A stretch of DNA of 64,000 bases from Bacteroidota bacterium (lineage in GTDB: Bacteria > Bacteroidota > Bacteroidia > Cytophagales > Cyclobacteriaceae): NCBI GenBank assembly GCA_018267275.1, contig JAFDYV010000009.1:124001-188000 (forward strand), in the 5' to 3' direction. Below the pieces are notes generated by a model, which saw only the letters and a program-made list of their open reading frames with translations, ran no database searches and had not been told where the DNA came from. The position numbers were made by a program, and so were the translations under genes. Shown in pieces: positions 31,702 through 40,358 of the stretch (within the stretch, counting starts at the first letter, position 1; every line of letters begins with the position of its first letter).

Positions 31702-34617
31702 ATGTTCAAAAATGTTTTAATAGGCACATTGCTACTCGGTTCTATGCAGCTTGCAGCGCAAAACGCCAAGTCTCGATGGGTAGACAGCGTGTTCAACACA
31801 TTAACGGCCTCCGAAAAAGTTGGGCAGTTGTTCATGGTTCCGGTGTCTAGTTACGCAACGCCCACACAAAAGCAAACTTATTTGGACATGGTGAAAAAAC
31901 ACAACGTGGGTAGTATGCTGATAACCCGCGGAGATCCAAAAAGTCACAGCCAATTGGTAAACAACTTACAGGCTGCCGCACAGGTTCCGATTCTTTTTGC
32001 CATCCATGCAGATGCGGGTATTGGGCAAGTGCTGGATAGTGTAAAAACTTTTCCCAAACCGTTGCAGCAAGGTGCCATCACCAACGATACCTTAATTTTT
32101 GAAATGGGGCAAGAGATTGCCAATGAAATGAAGACATTAGGCATCCACCTTAATTTTGCACCTAATGCTGATATCCATTATCACCAAGCGCTGTTTCCTA
32201 AAACGCTCGATTACTTTGGTGATGAAAAAAAGCTAGTGGCCAGCAAATCGCGCTGGTTGTTGCAAGGCTTACACAGCGGTGGGGTATTGGCATGCGCAAA
32301 GCACCTGGAGGATCCAAAAAAAAACCGAAACATAGTGCTACGCGATTCGAGCGTCTTTTTTGACATCAATCAGATTGATAGCATTGGTTTTTATCCCTAC
32401 CTCAAATTGATGCAGCAGGGTATTGATGGATTGATGACATCGCATTTAGACTTTGTGCTACAAGAGAAAAAGAAACAACTGCCGGCAGCAATTTCTGAGA
32501 TGTTTGTCAACCAAGTGGTGAAACAAAGGTTGGGCTACAACGGGCTTACATTTTGCGAGATCCCCTATTTAAAGAAACTCACAAAAAAGAATAAGGCTGG
32601 CGATGCAGAGAAATTGGCCTTCACGGTTGGCAACGATGTGATGATTGACCCGTCTAACTTGGCGGCTGCTATCAAAGCGATTGTAAAAGTGACAAAGCGC
32701 GACAAGACGTTGCAAGACCAGCTAAATACTTCCGTAAAAAAAATTCTCGCTGCCAAATATGACGCAGGCCTTGCTCAAAACAAGTGGGCTGATACCGACA
32801 ACTTGAACCTCAAACTCCATTCGGCCAACAAGCGATTATTGATCGAAAAGATGACCGAATCGTCCATTACGGTTCTTAAAAACACGAATCGTTTTATTCC
32901 AATCCAACATTTAGATCATCATAGATTTGTAAGTATATCGTTTGGCGAAAGTGAAAGAAATCATTTCACAAACGCCCTTTCAAAATACACCAGTTTTCGC
33001 CACTTGAGTGTTACGGCATTGAAAGACACGACCGGGCTAGTATCTCGTATTAACGAGGAGGCTATCGTTGTAGCACTTTTTCCAAACTCGAAAAACTTCA
33101 TCTTGCAAATCGTTCCAATTGTCAAAAGGTTATCGCAACACCACCAAGTAATTGTTGCAAGTTTTGGATACACCGATGACATAAAGTTTTTTGGTGTATT
33201 GCCTACTGTATTAACTAGCTATGGATCTGATGAAAAAACACAGCTTGCAACAGCCGAAACCATCTTCGGTGCGATTGGAGGTAATGGGACATTGTCATTG
33301 AACGTTGCGAATATTTTCTTGCCTTCTTCGGGCGAAACAACCCTTGCCATGGATCGCTTCAGATTTTCAGAACCAGAATCGGCTCACATGGACCTCGGCA
33401 CGTTGAGCAAAATCAAATCGATTATGCAACAAGCAGTAGAGGCAGGCGCCACACCCGGGTGCCACGTGCTGGTAGCCCGCGAAGGCAAAATTGTGTACGA
33501 ACAAAGTGTGGGCTCATTCACTTACGATAACAAGACACCAGTAACTAACGAGACCATATATGATTTGGCCTCTGTTACCAAGGTTTCTGCCACTTTGCAA
33601 ACCGTTATGTTCATGCATGAGAAAGGGCTCATTGACATCAACAAAAAAATGTCGGTGTATTTACCCGAGCTAAAGGATTCGAACAAAAAAGATTTCACGA
33701 TCAAAGACATTCTTACCCACCAGGCGGGTTTGTGGCCATTTCTGCCCTTTTGGGCGCAAACGGTAAAAGAAGGGAAACCACTGCCAGAATATTACAGTTA
33801 TCAGAAAAATGATGACTATCCATTCTTTGTAACCGACAGTTTGTTTGCCCGCAAATCCATGAAAGACAGTTTGTGGCGATGGATCATCAACGCCAAGGTG
33901 CGGGATAAAATTGAAAGAACCGCTTTTGACTATCGCTACAGTGACATGGGCTTTTACATGTTGCAACACCTGGCAGAGAAAATGCTCAACCAACCGATGG
34001 AAGATTTTCTTCAACAAAATTTTTACGAACCATTGGGTGCAGCCACAATGGGTTATTTGCCACGCGAGCGATTTCCTGCCTCACAAATTGCCCCGACAGA
34101 AGATGACAAACTTTTTAGAAAAAGGTTGTTGGTAGGTTACGTACACGACCAAGGGGCTGCCATGCATGGAGGGGTGGCAGGTCACGCAGGTTTATTTGGC
34201 AATGCAATAGACTTGGCGAAGCTGGGGCAAATGTGGTTGCAGAAGGGTCGTTATGGAAACCATCAATACCTAAAACCAGAAACGTTGGAGTTGTTCACGG
34301 CAAAACAATTTGAAACGAGCAGGCGCGGCTTGGGTTGGGATAAGCCAGTGCCCAGCGACCCGAATGGCCCCACTTCTATTTATGCTTCAGCAAAAACATT
34401 TGGACACACAGGTTTTACCGGCACCTGCATTTGGGTTGACCCAGCATTTGATTTGGTTTATGTGTTCTTATCAAACCGTGTTTTCCCCGACATGACTAAT
34501 AATAAAATATTAAACGCCAACATACGTCCACGCATACAAGACCTTATTTACCAAGCAATTTTTACATATACGGCTAAAGGGTCTGAAACCAAAAAGCCAG
34601 TTTCGGGGTTTAACTGA
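31702..34617 (+). CDS. Fusion of a degenerate GH3 domain and a class C serine hydrolase
   Basis: From ATG 31702 the protein has 971 residues with a signal peptide (MFKNVLIGTLLLGSMQLAAQ); an ATG at 31639 precedes it without a signal. The N-terminal half is GH3 (NagZ-like): VGQLFMVPVSSY, the GVLACAKHLEDPK region (about 195-207) and GYNGLTFCEIPYLKK (about 275-290). Active GH3 members have KHFPGHGDT and an FTDALxM nucleophile at these places, and both are lost here. The C-terminal half is a beta-lactamase/DD-peptidase-like serine hydrolase with SVTK (Ser about 624), YSD and HTGFTGT intact. The GH3/serine-hydrolase fusion is known in Bacteroidota. A muropeptide-related role is inferred. Confidence 0.85.
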   Translation: MFKNVLIGTLLLGSMQLAAQNAKSRWVDSVFNTLTASEKVGQLFMVPVSSYATPTQKQTYLDMVKKHNVGSMLITRGDPKSHSQLVNNLQAAAQVPILFAIHADAGIGQVLDSVKTFPKPLQQGAITNDTLIFEMGQEIANEMKTLGIHLNFAPNADIHYHQALFPKTLDYFGDEKKLVASKSRWLLQGLHSGGVLACAKHLEDPKKNRNIVLRDSSVFFDINQIDSIGFYPYLKLMQQGIDGLMTSHLDFVLQEKKKQLPAAISEMFVNQVVKQRLGYNGLTFCEIPYLKKLTKKNKAGDAEKLAFTVGNDVMIDPSNLAAAIKAIVKVTKRDKTLQDQLNTSVKKILAAKYDAGLAQNKWADTDNLNLKLHSANKRLLIEKMTESSITVLKNTNRFIPIQHLDHHRFVSISFGESERNHFTNALSKYTSFRHLSVTALKDTTGLVSRINEEAIVVALFPNSKNFILQIVPIVKRLSQHHQVIVASFGYTDDIKFFGVLPTVLTSYGSDEKTQLATAETIFGAIGGNGTLSLNVANIFLPSSGETTLAMDRFRFSEPESAHMDLGTLSKIKSIMQQAVEAGATPGCHVLVAREGKIVYEQSVGSFTYDNKTPVTNETIYDLASVTKVSATLQTVMFMHEKGLIDINKKMSVYLPELKDSNKKDFTIKDILTHQAGLWPFLPFWAQTVKEGKPLPEYYSYQKNDDYPFFVTDSLFARKSMKDSLWRWIINAKVRDKIERTAFDYRYSDMGFYMLQHLAEKMLNQPMEDFLQQNFYEPLGAATMGYLPRERFPASQIAPTEDDKLFRKRLLVGYVHDQGAAMHGGVAGHAGLFGNAIDLAKLGQMWLQKGRYGNHQYLKPETLELFTAKQFETSRRGLGWDKPVPSDPNGPTSIYASAKTFGHTGFTGTCIWVDPAFDLVYVFLSNRVFPDMTNNKILNANIRPRIQDLIYQAIFTYTAKGSETKKPVSGFN

Positions 34618-34624
34618 AAACAAA

Positions 34625-35776
34625 ATGCGACAAATGAACATAGGCATAGTTTGTTACCCAACCTTTGGCGGCAGTGGTGTGGTGGCAACAGAATTGGGTA
34701 AAGCACTGGCCAAAGAAGGGCACAAAGTGCATTTCATTACCTATAGTCAACCCAGTCGTTTAGATTTCTTGAACGAAAATCTCTTCTACCATGAGGTCGA
34801 TTTTCGCTCGTACCCCTTGTTTGAATATGCACCCTACGAGCTGGCCCTCGCCAGCAAAATGGTAAGCGTGGTGAAAAACGAAAAACTGGATTTGTTGCAC
34901 GTTCACTACGCCATACCGCACGCCTCAGCCGCCTATATGGCCAAGCAAATTCTGAAAACAGAAGGCATCTACATCCCTGTCATCACTACGCTCCACGGCA
35001 CAGACATTACGCTGGTGGGTAAAGATGCATCGTATGAGCCAGTGGTAACTTTCAGCATCAACCAGTCTGATGGCGTTACGTCTGTGTCAGAAGACTTGAA
35101 ACGCGAGACATATCAATTTTTCAAAATCACCAATGAAATTGAAGTGATTCCGAATTTCATCGACTTGGAGAAATTCAAAAAACAGAAAAAGGATCATTTC
35201 AAAAAAGCAATCTGTCCGCAAGGCGAAGCGCTAGTCGTACACACCTCTAACTTTAGAAAGGTGAAACGCATTAAAGATGTAGTGGACGTGTTTTATAATA
35301 TCCATAAAGAAATTCCTGCCAAGTTGCTGATGATAGGCGATGGGCCAGAACGCAACAAAGCCGAAAAACAAGCTCACGATTTGGGCATTGCTGCAGACAT
35401 TCGGTTTTTAGGCAAACAAGAAGCAATTGAAGAAGTGTTATCGGTGGCCGATTTGTTTTTGATGCCTTCAGAAAAAGAAAGCTTTGGATTGGCCGCCCTG
35501 GAAGCGATGGCGTGCGAAGTGCCTGTGATATCTTCAAACACCGGAGGTTTGCCTGAATTGAACGTGCAAGGGGTAACGGGTTTTCTAAGCAACGTAGGCG
35601 ATATTGAAGACATGACCCGCAAGTCTTTGTTCGTGCTCGACAAGAACAACCTACCCAAGTTCAAAGAGAACGCCCTTAAGCGTGCCAAAGAATTTGACAT
35701 CACCAAAATTCTGCCTTTGTACGAAAACTACTACGAAAAGGTTTTGGAAAAAGCTGCCGTTAAATCGGCTCTTTAG
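34625..35776 (+). CDS. bshA: N-acetyl-alpha-D-glucosaminyl L-malate synthase BshA
   Basis: A GT4 glycosyltransferase of 380-383 residues; ATG 34634 gives MNIGIVCYPTFGGSGVVATE, the family's N-terminus. It starts bacillithiol synthesis by joining GlcNAc from UDP-GlcNAc to malate. Seen are LHVHYAIPHASAAYMAK, TTLHGTDITLVGKD and the sugar-nucleotide site EKESFGLAALEAMACEVPVI. BshB and BshC are not in the window. It follows the GH3 fusion gene with a 7-nt gap and is likely co-transcribed. Confidence 0.95.
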   Translation: MRQMNIGIVCYPTFGGSGVVATELGKALAKEGHKVHFITYSQPSRLDFLNENLFYHEVDFRSYPLFEYAPYELALASKMVSVVKNEKLDLLHVHYAIPHASAAYMAKQILKTEGIYIPVITTLHGTDITLVGKDASYEPVVTFSINQSDGVTSVSEDLKRETYQFFKITNEIEVIPNFIDLEKFKKQKKDHFKKAICPQGEALVVHTSNFRKVKRIKDVVDVFYNIHKEIPAKLLMIGDGPERNKAEKQAHDLGIAADIRFLGKQEAIEEVLSVADLFLMPSEKESFGLAALEAMACEVPVISSNTGGLPELNVQGVTGFLSNVGDIEDMTRKSLFVLDKNNLPKFKENALKRAKEFDITKILPLYENYYEKVLEKAAVKSAL

Positions 35777-35788
35777 TCGGTGGTTTTA

Positions 35789-35819
35789 TTGACATTTTTT
35801 GCGGCCGCGACTAGATTTG
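35789..35819 (+). promoter_or_regulatory. Consensus Bacteroidota promoter for the hydroxylase gene
   Basis: TTG (35789-35791), a 20-nt spacer and TAGATTTG (35812-35819) match both consensus elements. The box ends 17 nt before the ATG at 35837. Confidence 0.75.
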
Positions 35820-35836
35820 CGATAGAATTTTGAAGT

Positions 35837-36466
35837 ATGGAGGCCACTATCAAACCCCACGATAAAGGAACCAAACAACTTTTCCAAAACCCTTTCATCG
35901 AAAAGCTCACGCGCACACACATAGGTGTACCGGTTAGCATTTTCGTCATTTATTCTGGCGCATTGTTGTATTGGAGCTTTACCCACACGTCCTTGTCGGT
36001 CGGTGTTTCCTCAGCCATGTTTGTAGCTGGTTTCGTTGTTTTCACTTGGGTGGAATATCAAGTCCACCGGCACATTTTCCACATGGGCACCTACACCAAG
36101 TGGCGCGAAAAAACACAATACCTCATTCATGGGGTACACCATGATTACCCCAAAGACAAAGACAGATTAGCCATGCCACCGCTGGCAAGTGTTACCATTG
36201 GCACCGTACTTTTGTTGCTTTTTAGATTGATAATGGGCGATTTCGCGTTTTCGTTTATGCCCGGTTTTATGATTGGCTACGCCTTTTACCTGTTGATTCA
36301 CTACATGGTTCACGCTCATCAACCACCCAAAAACATATTTAAGTGGCTTTGGGTAAACCATAGCGTGCATCACTACAAGGATGGAAAAGCAGTTTTTGGC
36401 GTCACATCTCCACTATGGGATTTCCTTTACGGAACGACCGCCAGTTTGCCTAAGGTTAAGGACTAG
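35837..36466 (+). CDS. Fatty acid hydroxylase / sterol-desaturase-family membrane protein
   Basis: A 209-residue integral membrane enzyme with the His clusters of diiron hydroxylases: EYQVHRHIFHMG, HGVHHDYPKDKDRL, HYMVHAHQP and NHSVHHYKDG. About four transmembrane segments lie between the clusters. In Bacteroidota such enzymes hydroxylate fatty acyl or sphingolipid chains; the substrate here is inferred only. A consensus promoter lies upstream. It converges on a tiny lipoprotein gene, overlapping it by 4 nt at the 3' ends. Confidence 0.85.
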   Translation: MEATIKPHDKGTKQLFQNPFIEKLTRTHIGVPVSIFVIYSGALLYWSFTHTSLSVGVSSAMFVAGFVVFTWVEYQVHRHIFHMGTYTKWREKTQYLIHGVHHDYPKDKDRLAMPPLASVTIGTVLLLLFRLIMGDFAFSFMPGFMIGYAFYLLIHYMVHAHQPPKNIFKWLWVNHSVHHYKDGKAVFGVTSPLWDFLYGTTASLPKVKD

Positions 36467-36582
36467 ATTCTTTGAGCAGAAGCCTTCTTTTGAGGGGCTT
36501 TCGAATAAGTAGGGCAAGTATACTGGCTACAAGCAGTAGCCATCAGTCCTACCAAGATTAGAAGCGCAACAGACTTTTTCAT
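36463..36582 (-). CDS. Small lipoprotein, 39 aa
   Basis: From ATG 36582 the protein has 39 residues: a lipoprotein signal MKKSVALLILVGLMATAC, then SQYTCPTYSKAPQKKASAQRI. The lipobox (ATAC) is good, and the YTCPTYSKAP pattern recurs in tiny lipoproteins I recall from Cytophagales. A longer frame to 36711 has no signal at its start and is rejected. Function is unknown. Confidence 0.65.
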   Translation of the reverse strand: MKKSVALLILVGLMATACSQYTCPTYSKAPQKKASAQRI

Positions 36583-36836
36583 ATTCAACGGATTAAAGTG
36601 CATTACAAAAGTAGACGTCAGTCGGTGTAAATTATTGTTCATAACGGCAAAATCCTTACATGAGTTCCATAAACTGACAAATTCGGCCGTTGGAATACCT
36701 TTTGAAAACAAAGTTTAACATATCAGAAACAGATTGAGCAATTATTTGGTTATTTAGCCATAAATCAAGATTCCAAATTCTGTTCTTTATATTAATCAGG
36801 TTTTAAATCTTCAATCAGAAATCTTAAGTTTTAGTC

Positions 36837-37934
36837 ATGCTCGGTCATCGATTTTCAAAGTACACACCACCTCCTGAGCAGCAAAAAAACGATTTCGAGC
36901 GGTTGCTGAATATATTTATGCAACTGGTGCTGATCACCGCAGGCAACGTAGGCGAAGCACTCCAATGGCTCACCGAGGTAGATAAACAACATGGCATCAC
37001 AAACGAGCGATACGGGATTGGCGATTTTATTGAAGACCTGAAGCGAAACGGTTACATCACCGATGAGGGCCCGAAAGGAGAATTTAAGCTCAAAGCAAAG
37101 GCAGAACAAAACTTACGCGAGCGGGCGCTGGAAGAAATTTTTGGCAAACTGAAGCGAACCAAGAGCGGTGAGCACAAAACACACCACAGCGGCCGCGGTG
37201 ATGAAACTACTACCGATAGGCGAGAATACGAATTTGGAGATTCGGTCGAGAACATTTCTGTGACTGACTCGTTGCGCAATGCACAAGTCAACCATGGCCT
37301 TGATGAGTTCTTGATGACAGAAAACGATCTAGAGGTGTTGGAGAACGAGTTCAAGACACAAACATCTACGGTGTTAATGATTGATATCTCGCACTCCATG
37401 ATTTTATACGGAGAAGATAGAATTACGCCAGCCAAAACGGTAGCAATGGCATTGTCGGAATTAATTACAAAAAAATACCCGAAAGACACGCTCGATATTT
37501 TAGTATTTGGCGATGATGCTTGGCAAATTGAAATAAAAGATCTGCCCTACCTGCAAGTGGGCCCCTACCACACAAACACCGTTGCGGGGTTGGAGTTAGC
37601 AATGGATATTTTGCGGAAGCGAAAAAATACCAACAAGCAAATCTTTATGATTACTGATGGCAAGCCCACATGTATCAAACAAGGAATCAAGTATTACAAA
37701 AATAGTTTTGGGCTCGATCAAAAAATACTGAACAAGACGTTGGACTTGGCCACCCAGCTGCGAAAAATAAAAGTACCCGTCACCACTTTTATGATTGCCA
37801 CCGACCCGTACCTGAAGGCCTTTGTGCGCGAATTCACAAAAGCGAATAATGGCAATGCTTACTACAGCAGCCTAAAAGGGTTGGGCAATTTGGTGTTTGA
37901 AGATTTCAAAAAGAATCGCTCTAAAAATTTATGA
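36837..37934 (+). CDS. VWA-domain protein (Mg-chelatase ChlD-like partner)
   Basis: A 365-residue soluble protein with a von Willebrand A domain in its C-terminal half. The MIDAS metal site is DISHS (about residue 183), then TPAKTVAMALSELI and ITDGKPTCI. The N-terminal part is helical and charged. It is followed after 56 nt by a MoxR/ChlI-like AAA protein; such ATPase/VWA pairs act as chaperones that insert metals or remodel partners, but the target is unknown. TAAGTTTT ends 4 nt before the ATG, so a leaderless transcript is possible. Confidence 0.85.
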   Translation: MLGHRFSKYTPPPEQQKNDFERLLNIFMQLVLITAGNVGEALQWLTEVDKQHGITNERYGIGDFIEDLKRNGYITDEGPKGEFKLKAKAEQNLRERALEEIFGKLKRTKSGEHKTHHSGRGDETTTDRREYEFGDSVENISVTDSLRNAQVNHGLDEFLMTENDLEVLENEFKTQTSTVLMIDISHSMILYGEDRITPAKTVAMALSELITKKYPKDTLDILVFGDDAWQIEIKDLPYLQVGPYHTNTVAGLELAMDILRKRKNTNKQIFMITDGKPTCIKQGIKYYKNSFGLDQKILNKTLDLATQLRKIKVPVTTFMIATDPYLKAFVREFTKANNGNAYYSSLKGLGNLVFEDFKKNRSKNL

Positions 37935-37990
37935 ACTAACCGAGAAGTCAGTGTGGCTTCTGTATCTTAACCTCTCACTTTTTTCTGACA

Positions 37991-39526
37991 ATGAATTACG
38001 AAAACATTAAAACGCTGGGCGACTTAAAAAAATCTGGTTTCCTCTACAAAACCATTAAAGAAGAACTGCGGCAAAATTTAATTGCCAAGCTCAAGAAAAA
38101 AGAAAATGTATTTGAAGGCATTTGGGGATACGAGGAGACTGTGATTCCCGATATAGAACGTGCGATATTGGCAGGGCACGATATCAACTTGCTAGGCCTG
38201 CGCGGGCAAGCAAAAACGCGATTGGCGCGATTGATGGTGCACTTGCTGGACGAATACATTCCGGTAATCGCGGGATCTGATTTGAACGATGATCCTTTGC
38301 ATCCCATCTCGCGTTATGGCCGTGATCAGGTTGCCGGGTTGGGCGATGCCACGCCCATCAATTGGCTTCACCGCGATGACCGATACACGGAAAAATTGGC
38401 AACGCCAGATGTTTCCATCGCTGATTTGATTGGCGATGTGGACCCTATCAAAGCCGCTGCATTGAAGTTGCCTTATTCAGACGAACGCGTGATTCATTTT
38501 GGCCTCATCCCACGCTCGCACCGTTGTATTTTCGTCATTAACGAGTTGCCCGACTTGCAAGCACGCATACAAGTGGCATTGTTCAACATCCTACAAGAAG
38601 GTGATATCCAAATTCGCGGCTTCAAACTGCGATTGCCCTTACAAATTCAATTCGTATTCACGGCCAACCCCGAAGACTACACCAACCGCGGTAGTATTGT
38701 TACGCCACTAAAAGATCGAATTGATAGCCAGATTATCACACACTATCCCAAAACGTTGGAAATAGGAAAACGCATCACCCAGCAAGAGGCCAAAATACAT
38801 GCTGAACAAAAGCAAATGATTGCAGGTGCCGAAATAACAAAGGACCTGATTGAGCAAATTGCAATAGAAGCCCGCAAGAGTGAGTTTGTAGATGCCAAAA
38901 GCGGTGTGTCAGCACGCCTTACCATCTCTGCTTACGAAAACCTAATTGCCGCTGCTGAACGAAGGGCGCTGATCAACCAAGAAAAAAATACCGTGCTGCG
39001 AATTGCCGACTTTGTAGGCGTTATACCTTCAATTACAGGCAAGGTTGAATTGGTATACGAGGGCCAGCAAGAAGGCCCTGGCATTGTGGCACAAAACCTG
39101 ATTGGTAAGGCCATCCGCTCACAGTTTGTGCAATACTTTCCAGATCCGGAGAAGTTCCGCAAGCAAAAAGAAAAGAGCCCTTACAAGAAGATTACCGCAT
39201 GGTTTGGCGATGGAAATACGATCGACCTATTGCATGACATGACCAATATTGAATACGAAAAATCACTCAAATCGGTGCCAGGCCTTGTGGACTTGGTGAA
39301 TGAGTACCACAAAGGTCAAGACTTGGGCATGAAATTATTCTTGATGGAGTTTGCGCTGCACGGATTGGCCGAGTTCAGTCTCATTAGCAAACACAACCTC
39401 ACAGCGGGGTTACAGTTCAAAGACTTATTAAGTGGCATGTTCACTATGCCTAAGTTTGAAGAAGGCGATGAGGACGGAGATAATGATGATGATGACGATG
39501 ATATGTTGGGTGGGAGGAAAAACTGA
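37991..39526 (+). CDS. ChlI/MoxR-like AAA ATPase
   Basis: A 511-residue AAA protein in the magnesium-chelatase-like group. The P-loop reads LLGLRGQAKTRLARLM (about residues 64-79), with Ala replacing the usual Gly before Lys-Thr. The Walker B-like segment is FVINELPDL, with Asn-Glu in place of Asp-Glu. A sensor segment follows (FVFTANPEDYTNRGS). The C-terminus is an acidic run of Asp residues (EEGDEDGDNDDDDDD). It is the natural partner of the VWA protein upstream. ATP hydrolysis may be weak or atypical. Confidence 0.82.
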   Translation: MNYENIKTLGDLKKSGFLYKTIKEELRQNLIAKLKKKENVFEGIWGYEETVIPDIERAILAGHDINLLGLRGQAKTRLARLMVHLLDEYIPVIAGSDLNDDPLHPISRYGRDQVAGLGDATPINWLHRDDRYTEKLATPDVSIADLIGDVDPIKAAALKLPYSDERVIHFGLIPRSHRCIFVINELPDLQARIQVALFNILQEGDIQIRGFKLRLPLQIQFVFTANPEDYTNRGSIVTPLKDRIDSQIITHYPKTLEIGKRITQQEAKIHAEQKQMIAGAEITKDLIEQIAIEARKSEFVDAKSGVSARLTISAYENLIAAAERRALINQEKNTVLRIADFVGVIPSITGKVELVYEGQQEGPGIVAQNLIGKAIRSQFVQYFPDPEKFRKQKEKSPYKKITAWFGDGNTIDLLHDMTNIEYEKSLKSVPGLVDLVNEYHKGQDLGMKLFLMEFALHGLAEFSLISKHNLTAGLQFKDLLSGMFTMPKFEEGDEDGDNDDDDDDMLGGRKN

Positions 39527-39531
39527 CCCTT

Positions 39532-40200
39532 ATGTACCTCAAAGATATTGAAGCCATTCGGTTGGATGACGACCAACTCTTTGAGTTGAAAAAATTGGTG
39601 GCCGAAGGCGAAGGTCTTCAATTGGAGTTTAAGCGCAAAGCCAGCTATCCGGAAAAGATCGTTCGTGAGTTGGTTGCCTTTGCCAACACAGAAGGCGGAA
39701 CACTTTTGGTGGGGGTTGATGATGACAAAACAATACCGGGCGTAAAATACCCCGAAGAAGAGTCGTACTCGATACAACAAGCGCTGCAGTCGTGTAAGCC
39801 AAAATTGATTTTCCACGAGTCCATTTTGGCCATATCAGACAACCGATTTGTAGTTCGCTACGATGTGCCCCAAAGCGAAAAACGCCCGCATTTCATCAAA
39901 CAAGAAAACACCCTAGAGTGCTTTGTGCGTGAAGCAGACAAAAGCATCAAGGCATCGCGCGAGATGCAAGAGATTGTAAAGCGCTCAAAGAAGAAGAAAG
40001 ATGTCCGATTTATGTATGGCGAATACGAGCGCCAACTGATGCAATATTTGCACACGAGCAGCACGATCACGCTCACAGACTTTTGCTCCCTCACCAAACT
40101 GAACCGTTTCAAAGCATCGCGTAAGCTAATATTGTTGGTGCTGGCCAACGTACTTAAAATTACCGCCACAGAAAAAGGGGATGTTTATTCACGTTATTAA
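39532..40200 (+). CDS. AlbA_2 (Schlafen-like) ATP-binding domain protein
   Basis: A 222-residue protein with an AlbA_2 domain near its N-terminus: LQLEFKRKASYPEKIVRELV, then AFANTEGGTLLVGVDDD. The C-terminal third is a small winged-helix-like region (SSTITLTDFCSLTKLNRFKA). AlbA_2 proteins bind nucleic acid or nucleotide and often act as regulators or in defence. It starts 5 nt after the AAA gene stop, so it is in one operon with the VWA/AAA pair. Function is not known. Confidence 0.8.
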   Translation: MYLKDIEAIRLDDDQLFELKKLVAEGEGLQLEFKRKASYPEKIVRELVAFANTEGGTLLVGVDDDKTIPGVKYPEEESYSIQQALQSCKPKLIFHESILAISDNRFVVRYDVPQSEKRPHFIKQENTLECFVREADKSIKASREMQEIVKRSKKKKDVRFMYGEYERQLMQYLHTSSTITLTDFCSLTKLNRFKASRKLILLVLANVLKITATEKGDVYSRY

Positions 40201-40358
40201 CAAAAAGAACATACAACTCTATTGACTTTCTGCATTCGATTTTGTTAAGTTTATACCATCGAAAGGATGTCGCGAAGAAACGTTTTGATCTTACAGGGTT
40301 GTTTCAATCAATGTAAGAGGCGTGTCTCCGCGATTTTCATTTTTTCACCCCCATCTAC

